Shown piece after piece: positions 5,113 through 11,482 of a stretch of 11,769 nucleotides of DNA. The stretch spans positions 1-11,769 of the forward strand of contig DASVWG010000155.1 of NCBI GenBank assembly GCA_036389695.1, in the 5' to 3' direction. The DNA is from JALZHR01 sp036389695 (lineage in GTDB: Bacteria > Acidobacteriota > Blastocatellia > Pyrinomonadales > Pyrinomonadaceae). A model generated the notes under the pieces. That model saw only the letters and a program-made list of their open reading frames with translations, did no database searches and was not told the DNA's origin. The stretch's first letter is position 1. Each line of letters begins with the position of its first letter. Both the position numbers and the translations under genes were made by a program.

Positions 5113-7656
5113 TCAGTTAGCCAGACTCACCGCGTCCGGCGTTTCAGCCGAGACAGGCGCATCGCCGATTGACTTTTTGTAATCGCATTTGTCGCAATAG
5201 CGAATCGTGCCGTCTTTTTTCGTCGTTTTTTCCAGCAAAAACGGCGCGTTGCACTGCGGGCACGGCTCGGTCACGGGCTTGTCCCAGAAAACGACATCGC
5301 ATTTCGGATAATTCGTGCAGCCGTAAAAAACTTTTCCGCGTTTCGATTTCTTGACGGCGATTTCTCCGGTTTTGCATTTCGGACACGGAATGTCCAGAGT
5401 TTCGCGCTTGATATAATCGCATTTCGGATAATTCGAGCAGCTGATAAATTCGCCGAAGCGACCTTGTCGTTTGACTAATTTCGCGCCGTCTTTCGGGCAG
5501 ATTTCGTCGAGTTCAACCGGCGGCGCGACGGGTTTTTGCTCGCCTTTCGCAATTTTCCGGATATTTTTACATTCCGGATAACCCGTGCAGCCGTAAAACG
5601 AACCGAAACGTCCTTTTTTCAAAGACATTTCGCGCCCGCACAATTCGCACACCGGAACTTCCGCCACTTGAGCGTCGGATTTATTCTCCGCGTCGCCTTC
5701 CTGCGTCGTGCCGTCGCTTCTGGCTTCCGTCTTCTTGCTTCCGACTTCGCGCGTATTCTTACATTCGGGATAATTCGCGCAAGCCAGAAACTGCCCGAAG
5801 CGCCCGAATTTTATCACCATTCCCGAACCGCATTTTTCACAGATTTCGCTGGTCGGAATCGAAGTTTGTTTTTTGTTTTTAATCGCGACCGCCGCGTTTT
5901 CCAAATCTTTGGAAAATTTGTCGTAAAAACCGCGCAGAGCGTTGCGCCAATCGAGCTTGCCTTCCTCGATTTCGTCCAATTGGTTTTCCATCCGCGCCGT
6001 GTAAGTTTCGTTAAACAAATCGTCAAACGAGGCGACGAGCATATCGTTGACGGTCGTCCCTAACGGCGTCGGGTGAAAGCGGCTTTCGATTCTTTCGACG
6101 TATTCGCGCTCCTGAATCGTCGTCATAATCGCCGCGTAGGTCGAAGGTCTGCCGATGCCTTTTTCTTCCAGCGCTTTCACCAGCGTCGCTTCCGTATAAC
6201 GCGGCGGCGGCTCGGTAAAATGCTGTTCCGGCGTGATTTGATTCAGTTTCAACTGTTCGCCCTTTTCGACTTTCGGCAAGCTCAGTTCGGCGTCTTCGTC
6301 CTCGCCTTCCTGCGGTTTCTCGTCGCGTCCTTCCTGGTAAACTTTCAGAAAGCCGTCGAATTTCTGCACCGAGCCGGTGGCGCGAAACGTAAAACGACCG
6401 GCTTTGATGTCAATCGTCGTCTGGTCGAAAATCGCCGCCGTCATCTGCGAAGCGACAAAACGTTTCCAGATAAGCGTGTAAAGCTTTAATTCGTCCGGGT
6501 TTAAATAATTTCTCAGGCTTTCCGGCGTGCGGTTCGCGTCGGTCGGGCGAATCGCTTCGTGCGCGTCCTGCGCGCCGCCTTTCGTTTTATAGAAAACCGG
6601 CTTTTCCGGCAGATATTTTTCGCCGTAAGCTCCGTTGATAAAATCCCGAAGGTCATTTAAAGCCGCGTCCGAAACGCGCGTCGAATCGGTGCGCATATAA
6701 GTAATTAAACCGACCGCGCCTTCCGCGCCGACCTCGACGCCTTCATAAAGCTTCTGCGCGACGGTCATCGTCTTTTTGACCGGAAAACCCAATTTGCGCG
6801 CCGCTTCCTGCTGCAATTTCGAAGTGATAAACGGCGGCACGGGATTGCGCTTGCGCTCTTTCGTCGTCACCGAATCGACCACGAAATTTTCCTTTTCGGC
6901 TTCTTCGACGATTGATTTCGCCGTCTGCTCGTCTTTGATGTGAGTTTCGTTTTTCTTTAAATCCTGGTCGAAGCCGCTGGTTTTGACGGTTAAATCTTCA
7001 ATTTTATAAAGCCGCGCGTCGAATTTCGGCGGCAAAGCAGCTGAAAGATTGGCGATAATCGTCCAGTATTCGGTCTGCACGAAATTTTCGATTTCGCGCT
7101 CGCGCTCGACAATCATCCGCACGGCGACGGTTTGCACGCGACCCGCCGAAAGCTTTCCGCCGATGGTTTTCCACAAAATCGGCGAGACTTTGTAGCCGAC
7201 TAATCTATCGAGAATGCGCCGCGCCTGCTGCGCGTCAACCAGATGTTGATTGACCTGTTTCGGGTCTTTAAAAGCGTCTTTTATCGCGTTTTTCGTGATT
7301 TCGTTGAACATCACGCGGAAAACCGGCTTGGCGGGGCGCTTCGGCACGATTTCTTCGGCGAGATGCTGACAGATGGCTTCGCCTTCGCGGTCGGGGTCAG
7401 CCGCCAGAAAAATGGCGTCCGATTCTTTCGCCGCTTTTTTTAAATCGGAGACGACTTTTTTGTTGTTTCGCTTTTTCGCGTCGGGGATAACCTCGTAGCT
7501 CGGCTCGAAATTATTCTCGATGTCCACGCCGAGTTCTTTCATCGGCAAGTCCTTGATGTGACCGATGGAAGCCATTACGAGGTAATCACTTCCGAGATAT
7601 TTGTTAATCGTTTTCGCCTTCGCGGGCGATTCGACAATGACTAAATTTTTGCCCAT
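5113..7656 (-). CDS. topA: DNA topoisomerase I (type IA)
   Basis: An 847-residue bacterial topoisomerase I, which relaxes negative supercoils by passing one strand through a transient 5'-phosphotyrosine break. The Toprim domain opens with NLVIVESPAKAKTINKYLG (catalytic E9) and has the metal-binding DPDREGE at 87-93. The active-site tyrosine is Y320 in GLITYMRTDSTR. HEAIRPT (366-372) and GIGRPSTYA (500-508) are further type IA signatures. The C-terminal tail holds five topoisomerase zinc ribbons: C606/C609/C626/C632, C670/C673/C690/C696, C720/D723/C740/C746, C758/C761/C780/C786 and C799/C802/C821/C824. The third has Asp where the second Cys is expected. A charged linker (634-668) separates ribbons 1 and 2. 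Length and layout are normal. The ATG at 7656 follows TTTTTTTCAAAAAA with no Shine-Dalgarno site, but MGKNLVIVESP is the conserved family start. Confidence 0.97.
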   Translation of the reverse strand: MGKNLVIVESPAKAKTINKYLGSDYLVMASIGHIKDLPMKELGVDIENNFEPSYEVIPDAKKRNNKKVVSDLKKAAKESDAIFLAADPDREGEAICQHLAEEIVPKRPAKPVFRVMFNEITKNAIKDAFKDPKQVNQHLVDAQQARRILDRLVGYKVSPILWKTIGGKLSAGRVQTVAVRMIVEREREIENFVQTEYWTIIANLSAALPPKFDARLYKIEDLTVKTSGFDQDLKKNETHIKDEQTAKSIVEEAEKENFVVDSVTTKERKRNPVPPFITSKLQQEAARKLGFPVKKTMTVAQKLYEGVEVGAEGAVGLITYMRTDSTRVSDAALNDLRDFINGAYGEKYLPEKPVFYKTKGGAQDAHEAIRPTDANRTPESLRNYLNPDELKLYTLIWKRFVASQMTAAIFDQTTIDIKAGRFTFRATGSVQKFDGFLKVYQEGRDEKPQEGEDEDAELSLPKVEKGEQLKLNQITPEQHFTEPPPRYTEATLVKALEEKGIGRPSTYAAIMTTIQEREYVERIESRFHPTPLGTTVNDMLVASFDDLFNETYTARMENQLDEIEEGKLDWRNALRGFYDKFSKDLENAAVAIKNKKQTSIPTSEICEKCGSGMVIKFGRFGQFLACANYPECKNTREVGSKKTEARSDGTTQEGDAENKSDAQVAEVPVCELCGREMSLKKGRFGSFYGCTGYPECKNIRKIAKGEQKPVAPPVELDEICPKDGAKLVKRQGRFGEFISCSNYPKCDYIKRETLDIPCPKCKTGEIAVKKSKRGKVFYGCTNYPKCDVVFWDKPVTEPCPQCNAPFLLEKTTKKDGTIRYCDKCDYKKSIGDAPVSAETPDAVSLAN

Positions 7657-7662
7657 TTTTTT

Positions 7663-7699
7663 GAAAAAAATATGTCAGGGCGTATCTTGCGCCTGACAT
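7663..7699 (-). promoter_or_regulatory. topA leader hairpin followed by seven T, terminator-like
   Basis: Reading the minus strand, ATGTCAGG (7699-7692) pairs with CCTGACAT (7679-7672). Inner CG/CG pairs are possible with one bulged C. The hairpin is followed by A and then seven T (7670-7664), C and an A run leading directly into the topA ATG. This has the form of an intrinsic terminator placed between a promoter candidate and the start codon. It might be an attenuator for topA, a 5' stabilising stem-loop, or the terminator of a transcript coming from dprA. Confidence 0.5.
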
Positions 7700-7703
7700 T
7701 TGA

Positions 7704-7733
7704 CTTCTAACACTTGCCTGAGCCCTGTGTCAA
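7704..7733 (-). promoter_or_regulatory. topA: Sigma70-type promoter candidate for topA
   Basis: On the minus strand a perfect -35 TTGACA (7728-7733) is followed after 18 bases by TAGAAG (7704-7709), four of six consensus positions. A TG lies one base before it, as in extended -10 promoters. The start site expected about 7 bases downstream would put the leader hairpin at the very 5' end of the mRNA. Confidence 0.45.
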
Positions 7734-7832
7734 TCTAAGGTTAAAATTTCTTTATTTCGCTTTCTTCGTAAATTCCTATTTTGTCCTTTCTTCGGATGAA
7801 ATTTTGGCGGCTTGAGTTCGCCGCAATAACGG

Positions 7833-7989
7833 GGCAGAAGCCCGCGCGTCAGCAAGGGCGCAAAACGTGAAAGGGAGACACGGCGACGCGGAGACACGGA
7901 GATTGCTCGTTGAACATTCTTTCTCCGTGTCTCCGCGTCTCCCTTTCCCGGCGTCTCTTCCCGCCCTTGCTGACGCGCGGGCTTCTGCC
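7833..7989. repeat. GC-rich nested inverted repeat with 8-base units
   Basis: The outer arms, 7833-7860 and 7962-7989, are perfect 28-base inverted copies (GGCAGAAGCCCGCGCGTC... on the left). The inner arms, about 7870-7901 and 7923-7946, are built of GGAGACAC/GGCGACGC octamers. They match exactly except that the left arm carries one extra 8-base unit (ACGGCGAC). The right outer arm ends 1 base before the dprA stop codon complement. Small open frames across it on both strands (rich in ALADARASA) are by-products of the repeat. The rest of the gap towards topA (7734-7832) shows nothing else definite. Confidence 0.88.
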
Positions 7990-7990
7990 T

Positions 7991-9115
7991 TTATATTTTT
8001 CGCGCGTAACATTTGCCTGGCAGCGCGCGAATCAAATCGCGCATTTCCAGATTGAGCAAAGCGGTCGATAAATCGCCGACTTTTAAACTGCCGGCTTCAA
8101 TCAAAACGTCGAAATGCGTCGGCTCGTCCGGCGTCAGAAGCCGATAAATTTTCTTTTCGGTTTCGGTCAAATCGGCGGGCAGCAGCTCAGATTGTTTCGA
8201 TTCGTCTTTTGAATGTTTTTCAATCACGGGCGGCAGAATTGCGGAAGCGATTTCCGAAGGCAGCTCGGAAACCACGTCCTGCCATTGCTGGACGAGCTTG
8301 GCGCCGTCTTTAATCAGATAATTCGTGCCGAAAGAATTGCGCGAAGTGATGTTTCCCGGCACGGCGAAAACTTCGCGGTTTTGCTCCATCGCCAGCCGCG
8401 CCGTAATCAAGGAGCCGCTTCGCTCGGACGCTTCGACGATTAAAACGCCGAGACTCAAGCCGGAAATTATCCGGTTGCGATACGGAAAATTGTCTTTGAG
8501 CGGCGGCGTTTCCAGCGGAAACTGCGAAGCGATTGCGCCGCCCGCGTCCAGAATCTGCTCGACCAGCCTGGCGTTTTCCTTCGGGTAAACGTTGTCGATG
8601 CCGGTTCCGAGCACGGCAATCGTTTTTCCTTTCGCTTCGATTGCGCCTTTATGCGCCGCCGAATCGATGCCGCGCGCCAGACCGGAAACAATGCAGATTC
8701 CCTTTTCCGCCAAATCCCGCGCCAGCATCAGGCTCGCATTTTCGCCGTAAGTCGAGCAGCGCCGCGAGCCGACGACCGCGACGCAAGGCGCGTCGAAACA
8801 AGCCTGCCAATCGCCTTTCACGTAAAGCGTTATCGGCGGGTCGGCGATTTCGCGCAATAAATAAGGATAACTGCCGTCGTCGAGAATCAAAACGTCGCCG
8901 CCGATAGAGCGAACGTTTTGTAATTCTTCTTCCGCTTTATCATGAAATTCGCGTTTGATTATGCTTTGAATCGTTTCCGGCTTGAGACGTAAGGATTCAA
9001 GCTCGGAGCGCGTCGCGTGAAAGACGCTTTCCGCCGAGCCAAAACGTTCCAATAATTTCGTCGCAGCGCGAGGTCCGATGCCCGGAGTCATGTTGAGAGA
9101 AATCCATTCCTTCAT
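7991..9115 (-). CDS. dprA: DNA processing protein DprA/Smf
   Basis: A 374-residue DprA, the cytoplasmic protein that binds incoming single-stranded DNA and loads RecA during natural transformation. An N-terminal helix-hairpin-helix/SAM-like region (about 5-60) has LNMTPGIGPRAATKLLERFGS. The Rossmann-like core has VAVVGSRRCSTYG (112-124), SGLARGIDSAAHKGA (144-158), GTGIDNVYP, NFPYRNRIISGLS (209-221), EASERSGSLITARLA and VPGNITSRNSFGTNYLIKDGA. A winged-helix C-terminal domain follows (about 314-370). I place the start at the ATG 9113-9115, where MKEWISLNMTPGIG begins the conserved protein. The frame stays open upstream to 9484, but that extension translates a repeat element and the antisense-like frame of selC, so a 497-residue call would be wrong. 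No Shine-Dalgarno site precedes the chosen ATG. It follows selC on the same strand. Confidence 0.93.
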   Translation of the reverse strand: MKEWISLNMTPGIGPRAATKLLERFGSAESVFHATRSELESLRLKPETIQSIIKREFHDKAEEELQNVRSIGGDVLILDDGSYPYLLREIADPPITLYVKGDWQACFDAPCVAVVGSRRCSTYGENASLMLARDLAEKGICIVSGLARGIDSAAHKGAIEAKGKTIAVLGTGIDNVYPKENARLVEQILDAGGAIASQFPLETPPLKDNFPYRNRIISGLSLGVLIVEASERSGSLITARLAMEQNREVFAVPGNITSRNSFGTNYLIKDGAKLVQQWQDVVSELPSEIASAILPPVIEKHSKDESKQSELLPADLTETEKKIYRLLTPDEPTHFDVLIEAGSLKVGDLSTALLNLEMRDLIRALPGKCYARKI

Positions 9116-9127
9116 AGCGATTTCAAA

Positions 9128-9220
9128 TTTGAGATTTTTGATTTGAGATTTTTGATTTAATAAAGAATTGAACAGCGTTTCATTTCTTGCAAATCGCAAA
9201 TCGGCAATCGCAAATCTAAA
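9128..9220. repeat. 7-base phased inverted repeat with GATT core
   Basis: The left side (9128-9159) reads GAGATT, TTTGATT, TGAGATT, TTTGATT. The right side (9189-9220) is GCAAATC, GCAAATC, GGCAATC, GCAAATC. In inverse these become xxxGATT units with the same 7-base step. GATT is constant while the three bases between units vary, so the arms pair only imperfectly. It fills the space between the selC 3' end (7 bases) and the dprA start (12 bases). Confidence 0.7.
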
Positions 9221-9226
9221 ATTATT

Positions 9227-9325
9227 TGGCGGAGGCGTGTCGGAGTCGAACCGACCTGAGCCTGCTCTCACAGTCTCACAAACGGTTTTGAAGACCGCGC
9301 CATTCACCGGAACAGATGCGCCTCC
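9227..9325 (-). tRNA. selC: tRNA-Sec (anticodon UCA)
   Basis: The selenocysteine tRNA, which is charged with serine, converted to selenocysteinyl-tRNA and decodes UGA at SECIS-bearing mRNAs. On the minus strand it reads an acceptor strand GGAGGCGC, a linker AT, and a 6-bp D stem CTGTTC/GAATGG with a CGGT loop. The anticodon stem GCGGT/ACCGT surrounds CTTCAAA, giving anticodon TCA. A long variable arm of about 26 bases can fold as TGAG/CTCA plus CTG/CAG. The T stem GTCGG/CCGAC has loop TTCGACT, and the 3' strand is CGCCTCC, G discriminator, and an encoded CCA. The 6-bp D stem, long variable arm and UCA loop are diagnostic. The acceptor has seven Watson-Crick pairs, and the eighth position expected in the 8+5 arrangement is C opposite A. 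Length is 96 bases plus CCA. Confidence 0.95.
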
Positions 9326-9350
9326 GCATTTAGACGAGTCAGGAATTAAA

Positions 9351-9378
9351 ACTAAACTTTTGTGCAAACGGCTGTCAA
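9351..9378 (-). promoter_or_regulatory. selC: Sigma70-type promoter candidate for selC
   Basis: On the minus strand a perfect TTGACA (9373-9378) is followed after 16 bases by TTTAGT (9351-9356), four of six positions of the -10 consensus. It lies 25 bases before the mature tRNA 5' end, leaving a short leader for RNase P removal. dprA could be co-transcribed through the repeat after selC. Confidence 0.5.
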
Positions 9379-9412
9379 GCTTCTCATTCTTCGCCGCGCA
9401 GAAATTTACAAA

Positions 9413-9499
9413 AGAGAATTTACAGGGATGACAGGATGAACAGGAATTATAAAAAAAATTTCTTATCCCTATGCATCCTGTCATCCCTGTAAATTCTCT
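9413..9499. repeat. Inverted repeat, ATTTACAGGGAT family, copy 2
   Basis: The arms 9413-9437 and 9475-9499 are perfect 25-base inverses, beginning AGAGAATTTACAGGG on the left, around a 37-base loop that continues the CAGGATGAACAGGAA pattern. The right arm ends immediately before the TAG stop codon (9500-9502 on the minus strand) of the NHL protein gene. The hairpin would therefore be the 3' end of that mRNA. The core matches the element at 4982-5106. Confidence 0.9.
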
Positions 9500-10801
9500 C
9501 TATTGTTTGATTTCGTATTTCACGACGAACGGGCGCGAGGCGACAAACAATTCGCCCCGGTCGTTAAAAGTCATCCCGAAAGCCTGCGTCGCTTTGAAAG
9601 AATCAACCGCTTTGCCGTCCGCGTCGAAAACGTATATGCGGCTCGTGTCGCTGACGAAAACGCGACCTTTCGGGTCAATCGCAATCGAATTCGGCGACGT
9701 GGAATTGCTTTTAAAGCGATTCAGAAATTTTCCGTCCGCCGAAAATTTGCAGACGTCGCCGTTCTGGTCGTCGAGCGCGTAGATAATGCCGTTTCCGTCA
9801 ACCGCGACCTGTTCAAAACCGAAAGCCGTATTGGCGCGCTCCGCCGCGTCTTTAAACTCCTGAATCTTTTTTAAATTATTGTCCAGAATCAAAAAACCGT
9901 CGCCGGTCGTGACGATAAGGCGACCGTCGAGCGTCAGCGCCATTCCTTTCGCGGAAATGCGCTCGGTCTTTTGCAGAAATTTTCCGGTTTCGGCTTCGAA
10001 CATATGGATGTCGCTGCTTTGCTGGAGATATAAATTTCCGCGACGGTCAGCTATCATCGAGTGCAGAGTCGTTTTCGGGTCGGTCGTCCACTGCGTCAGA
10101 AATTTTCCGGCGGCGTCAAAAACCTGAATTCTGCCGCCCGAATAATCGGCGCTGTAAATTCTGCCGTTCGCATCGACGGCGATGACGCGATTGTCTTTAA
10201 ACATTCCCGCGCCCGTGCCTTCGCCGCCGAATTTTAAAGCTTCGCGGGCAAACTGCGGCGCTTCGTTTTTATTTGAAGCGTTCGGCACAGCGTTTGACGA
10301 AAACGGCGCCGTTTTCGTCTGCTGCTGCTGATTATCAATCGCGCTCGTCACTACCCAGATGATTGCCACCGTCGCGCCCATAATCAAAAGAATGCTGACG
10401 ATAATTATCCCGACGAACGAGCCGCCCACGACTTTCGCCGTTTTGACGACCGCTTTGGTGTTTATCTGCTCGGTGTAGCTTTGAAAATTGACGTTGCGGA
10501 AATTGACGCTTTCGCCGCTTTCCAGACGCTCGACCGCATCTTTCGCTTCGGCTAACCCGACGCCGAACGTTTCCCGGTAAACCTTGATGGCGGCGATTTT
10601 ATTGCCCGCCCGCGCGAGCCGCAAAACTTCTTTCAGCTTTTGCGCTTGTCCTAAAAACTCGCCGAAACCGGACGACGTTTCGTTTCTTACATCGTTCGGC
10701 GACATTATAACTTTGCTTCCGCAAAAATCGCAGGTCTCAATCCGGTCGCCGTCAAACTCCAAAGGCGCGGAACAAGACGGACATTTAATTATTTGAAGCA
10801 T
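9500..10801 (-). CDS. Membrane-anchored zinc-ribbon, L7/L12-C-terminal-like and NHL-repeat protein
   Basis: A 433-residue protein with four recognisable parts. Residues 1-32 form a zinc ribbon with CPSC (C7, C10) and CDFC (C24, C27). Residues about 52-95 (KLKEVLRLARAGNKIAAIK, then GVGLAEAKDAVE) closely resemble the C-terminal domain motif of ribosomal protein L7/L12, which also occurs in non-ribosomal proteins. Residues about 126-154 are a single transmembrane helix (GGSFVGIIIVSILLIMGATV...). After a Gln/Ser/Asn linker, residues about 183-430 form an NHL-type beta-propeller with repeated VAVDANGRIYSADY, VFDAAGKFL, VAVDGNGIIYALDD and FSADGKFLNRF units. With no signal peptide, the ribbon and L7/L12-like part should be cytoplasmic and the propeller periplasmic. 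Function is not known; a sensor or scaffold role is speculation. The ATG has no Shine-Dalgarno site and lies 8 bases from an inverted repeat. Confidence 0.85.
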   Translation of the reverse strand: MLQIIKCPSCSAPLEFDGDRIETCDFCGSKVIMSPNDVRNETSSGFGEFLGQAQKLKEVLRLARAGNKIAAIKVYRETFGVGLAEAKDAVERLESGESVNFRNVNFQSYTEQINTKAVVKTAKVVGGSFVGIIIVSILLIMGATVAIIWVVTSAIDNQQQQTKTAPFSSNAVPNASNKNEAPQFAREALKFGGEGTGAGMFKDNRVIAVDANGRIYSADYSGGRIQVFDAAGKFLTQWTTDPKTTLHSMIADRRGNLYLQQSSDIHMFEAETGKFLQKTERISAKGMALTLDGRLIVTTGDGFLILDNNLKKIQEFKDAAERANTAFGFEQVAVDGNGIIYALDDQNGDVCKFSADGKFLNRFKSNSTSPNSIAIDPKGRVFVSDTSRIYVFDADGKAVDSFKATQAFGMTFNDRGELFVASRPFVVKYEIKQ

Positions 10802-10808
10802 ATAATTT

Positions 10809-10875
10809 CGTGAATCGTGAATCGTAAATCGTGAATAGAGAAAATCGATTTACGATTTACGATTCACGATTTACT
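10809..10875. repeat. Inverted repeat of 7-base GTGAATC units between divergent genes
   Basis: The left arm (about 10810-10836) is GTGAATC, GTGAATC, GTAAATC, GTGAAT. The right arm (about 10847-10873) is its inverse as ATTTACG, ATTTACG, ATTCACG, ATTTA. The arms differ at two positions, both of which leave G-U pairs in one RNA sense. The loop is only about 10 bases. It lies in the leader of the NHL protein gene and upstream of the promoter of the plus-strand gene at 10955. Confidence 0.88.
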
Positions 10876-10886
10876 GTTTTTCGCGG

Positions 10887-10914
10887 TTGCCACCGCAAGT
10901 TTTTCGATTATAAA
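10887..10914 (+). promoter_or_regulatory. Sigma70-type promoter candidate for the SnoaL-like/LOG pair
   Basis: TTGCCA (10887-10892) and TATAAA (10909-10914) are separated by 16 bases, each matching five of six consensus positions. It lies 40 bases before the ATG at 10955. On the opposite strand the same bases contain a perfect TATAAT (10907-10912) that could serve the divergent NHL gene, though its -35 match is poor. Confidence 0.5.
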
Positions 10915-10954
10915 CTTTCTTTAGAAAAATGTTTCTTTGAAAAGGACTACGGAA

Positions 10955-11482
10955 ATGAAAAATTTTGCAATTGTTTTACTTTTTATTTTAACTTTCAGTT
11001 CTGCCGCCGTCGCGCAGCGAACCGTCAAGGCGAAAGAGGTCGTCGTCAAACCCGACGCGAAAAAGGAAGTGCAGGCGACTTTTGAACGCTTAGTCGAAGG
11101 CATCAAGCAATCGGACGCGAAAAAGGTGATGAGCGTTTATGAAAACAGCGACCGCATCCTGTTTTTCAACAACAACGGCACGGCGACCATCGGCTGGGAA
11201 AATATGCGCTCGAATCGCGAATCGCTCTACGCGAAAACGAAAAACGTGACGCTCGACATCACGGGCTTGCGCGTCGAAATGCTCGGTACAAACAGCGCCT
11301 ATGTGACCTGCAAATGGAAACAGACGCAGGAATACAACGGCAAACTCGAATCGGCTTCCGGCAGAATGACGCTGGTTTTCCGGCTCGTCGGCAAGGAATG
11401 GAAAGTCGTTCACCTGCACACTTCGCCCGACAATCCGGACGCGACGCGACCGGTTTTCCCGTCTGAAAGAGAAACTCAGTAA
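10955..11482 (+). CDS. Secreted SnoaL/NTF2-like (DUF4440-type) domain protein
   Basis: A 175-residue exported protein. Residues 1-21 are a signal peptide (MKNFAIVLLFILTFSSAAVAQ) with cleavage likely after AVAQ or AVA. Residues about 36-160 have the NTF2-like cone fold of the SnoaL_3/DUF4440 group: an opening helix VQATFERLVEGIKQSDAKKVMSVY, the FFNNNGTATIGWENM strand, and closing strands MTLVFRLVGKEWKVVHLHTS. Such periplasmic proteins are often of unknown function and may bind small ligands. The ATG at 10955 is chosen over a TTG at 10937 because AAAAGGA (10940-10946) sits 8 bases before it and the signal peptide begins there. The stop codon TAA directly abuts the ATG of the next gene, so the two are surely one transcript and probably translationally coupled. 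Confidence 0.88.
   Translation: MKNFAIVLLFILTFSSAAVAQRTVKAKEVVVKPDAKKEVQATFERLVEGIKQSDAKKVMSVYENSDRILFFNNNGTATIGWENMRSNRESLYAKTKNVTLDITGLRVEMLGTNSAYVTCKWKQTQEYNGKLESASGRMTLVFRLVGKEWKVVHLHTSPDNPDATRPVFPSERETQ

Noticed and set aside
5536..6063. A 175-codon plus-strand frame inside topA
   Set aside because: Antisense shadow of the conserved topA sequence, with the Phe/Arg-rich composition typical of such shadows.
7776..8055. Two overlapping small frames on opposite strands, both containing ALADARASA
   Set aside because: They translate the two arms of the inverted repeat at 7833-7989, which explains why the same peptide appears on both strands.
10883..10903. GCGGT-TGCC-ACCGC hairpin followed by a T run as a terminator
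   Set aside because: Only a 5-bp stem, and it overlaps the -35 of a better supported promoter, so termination is unlikely to be its role.
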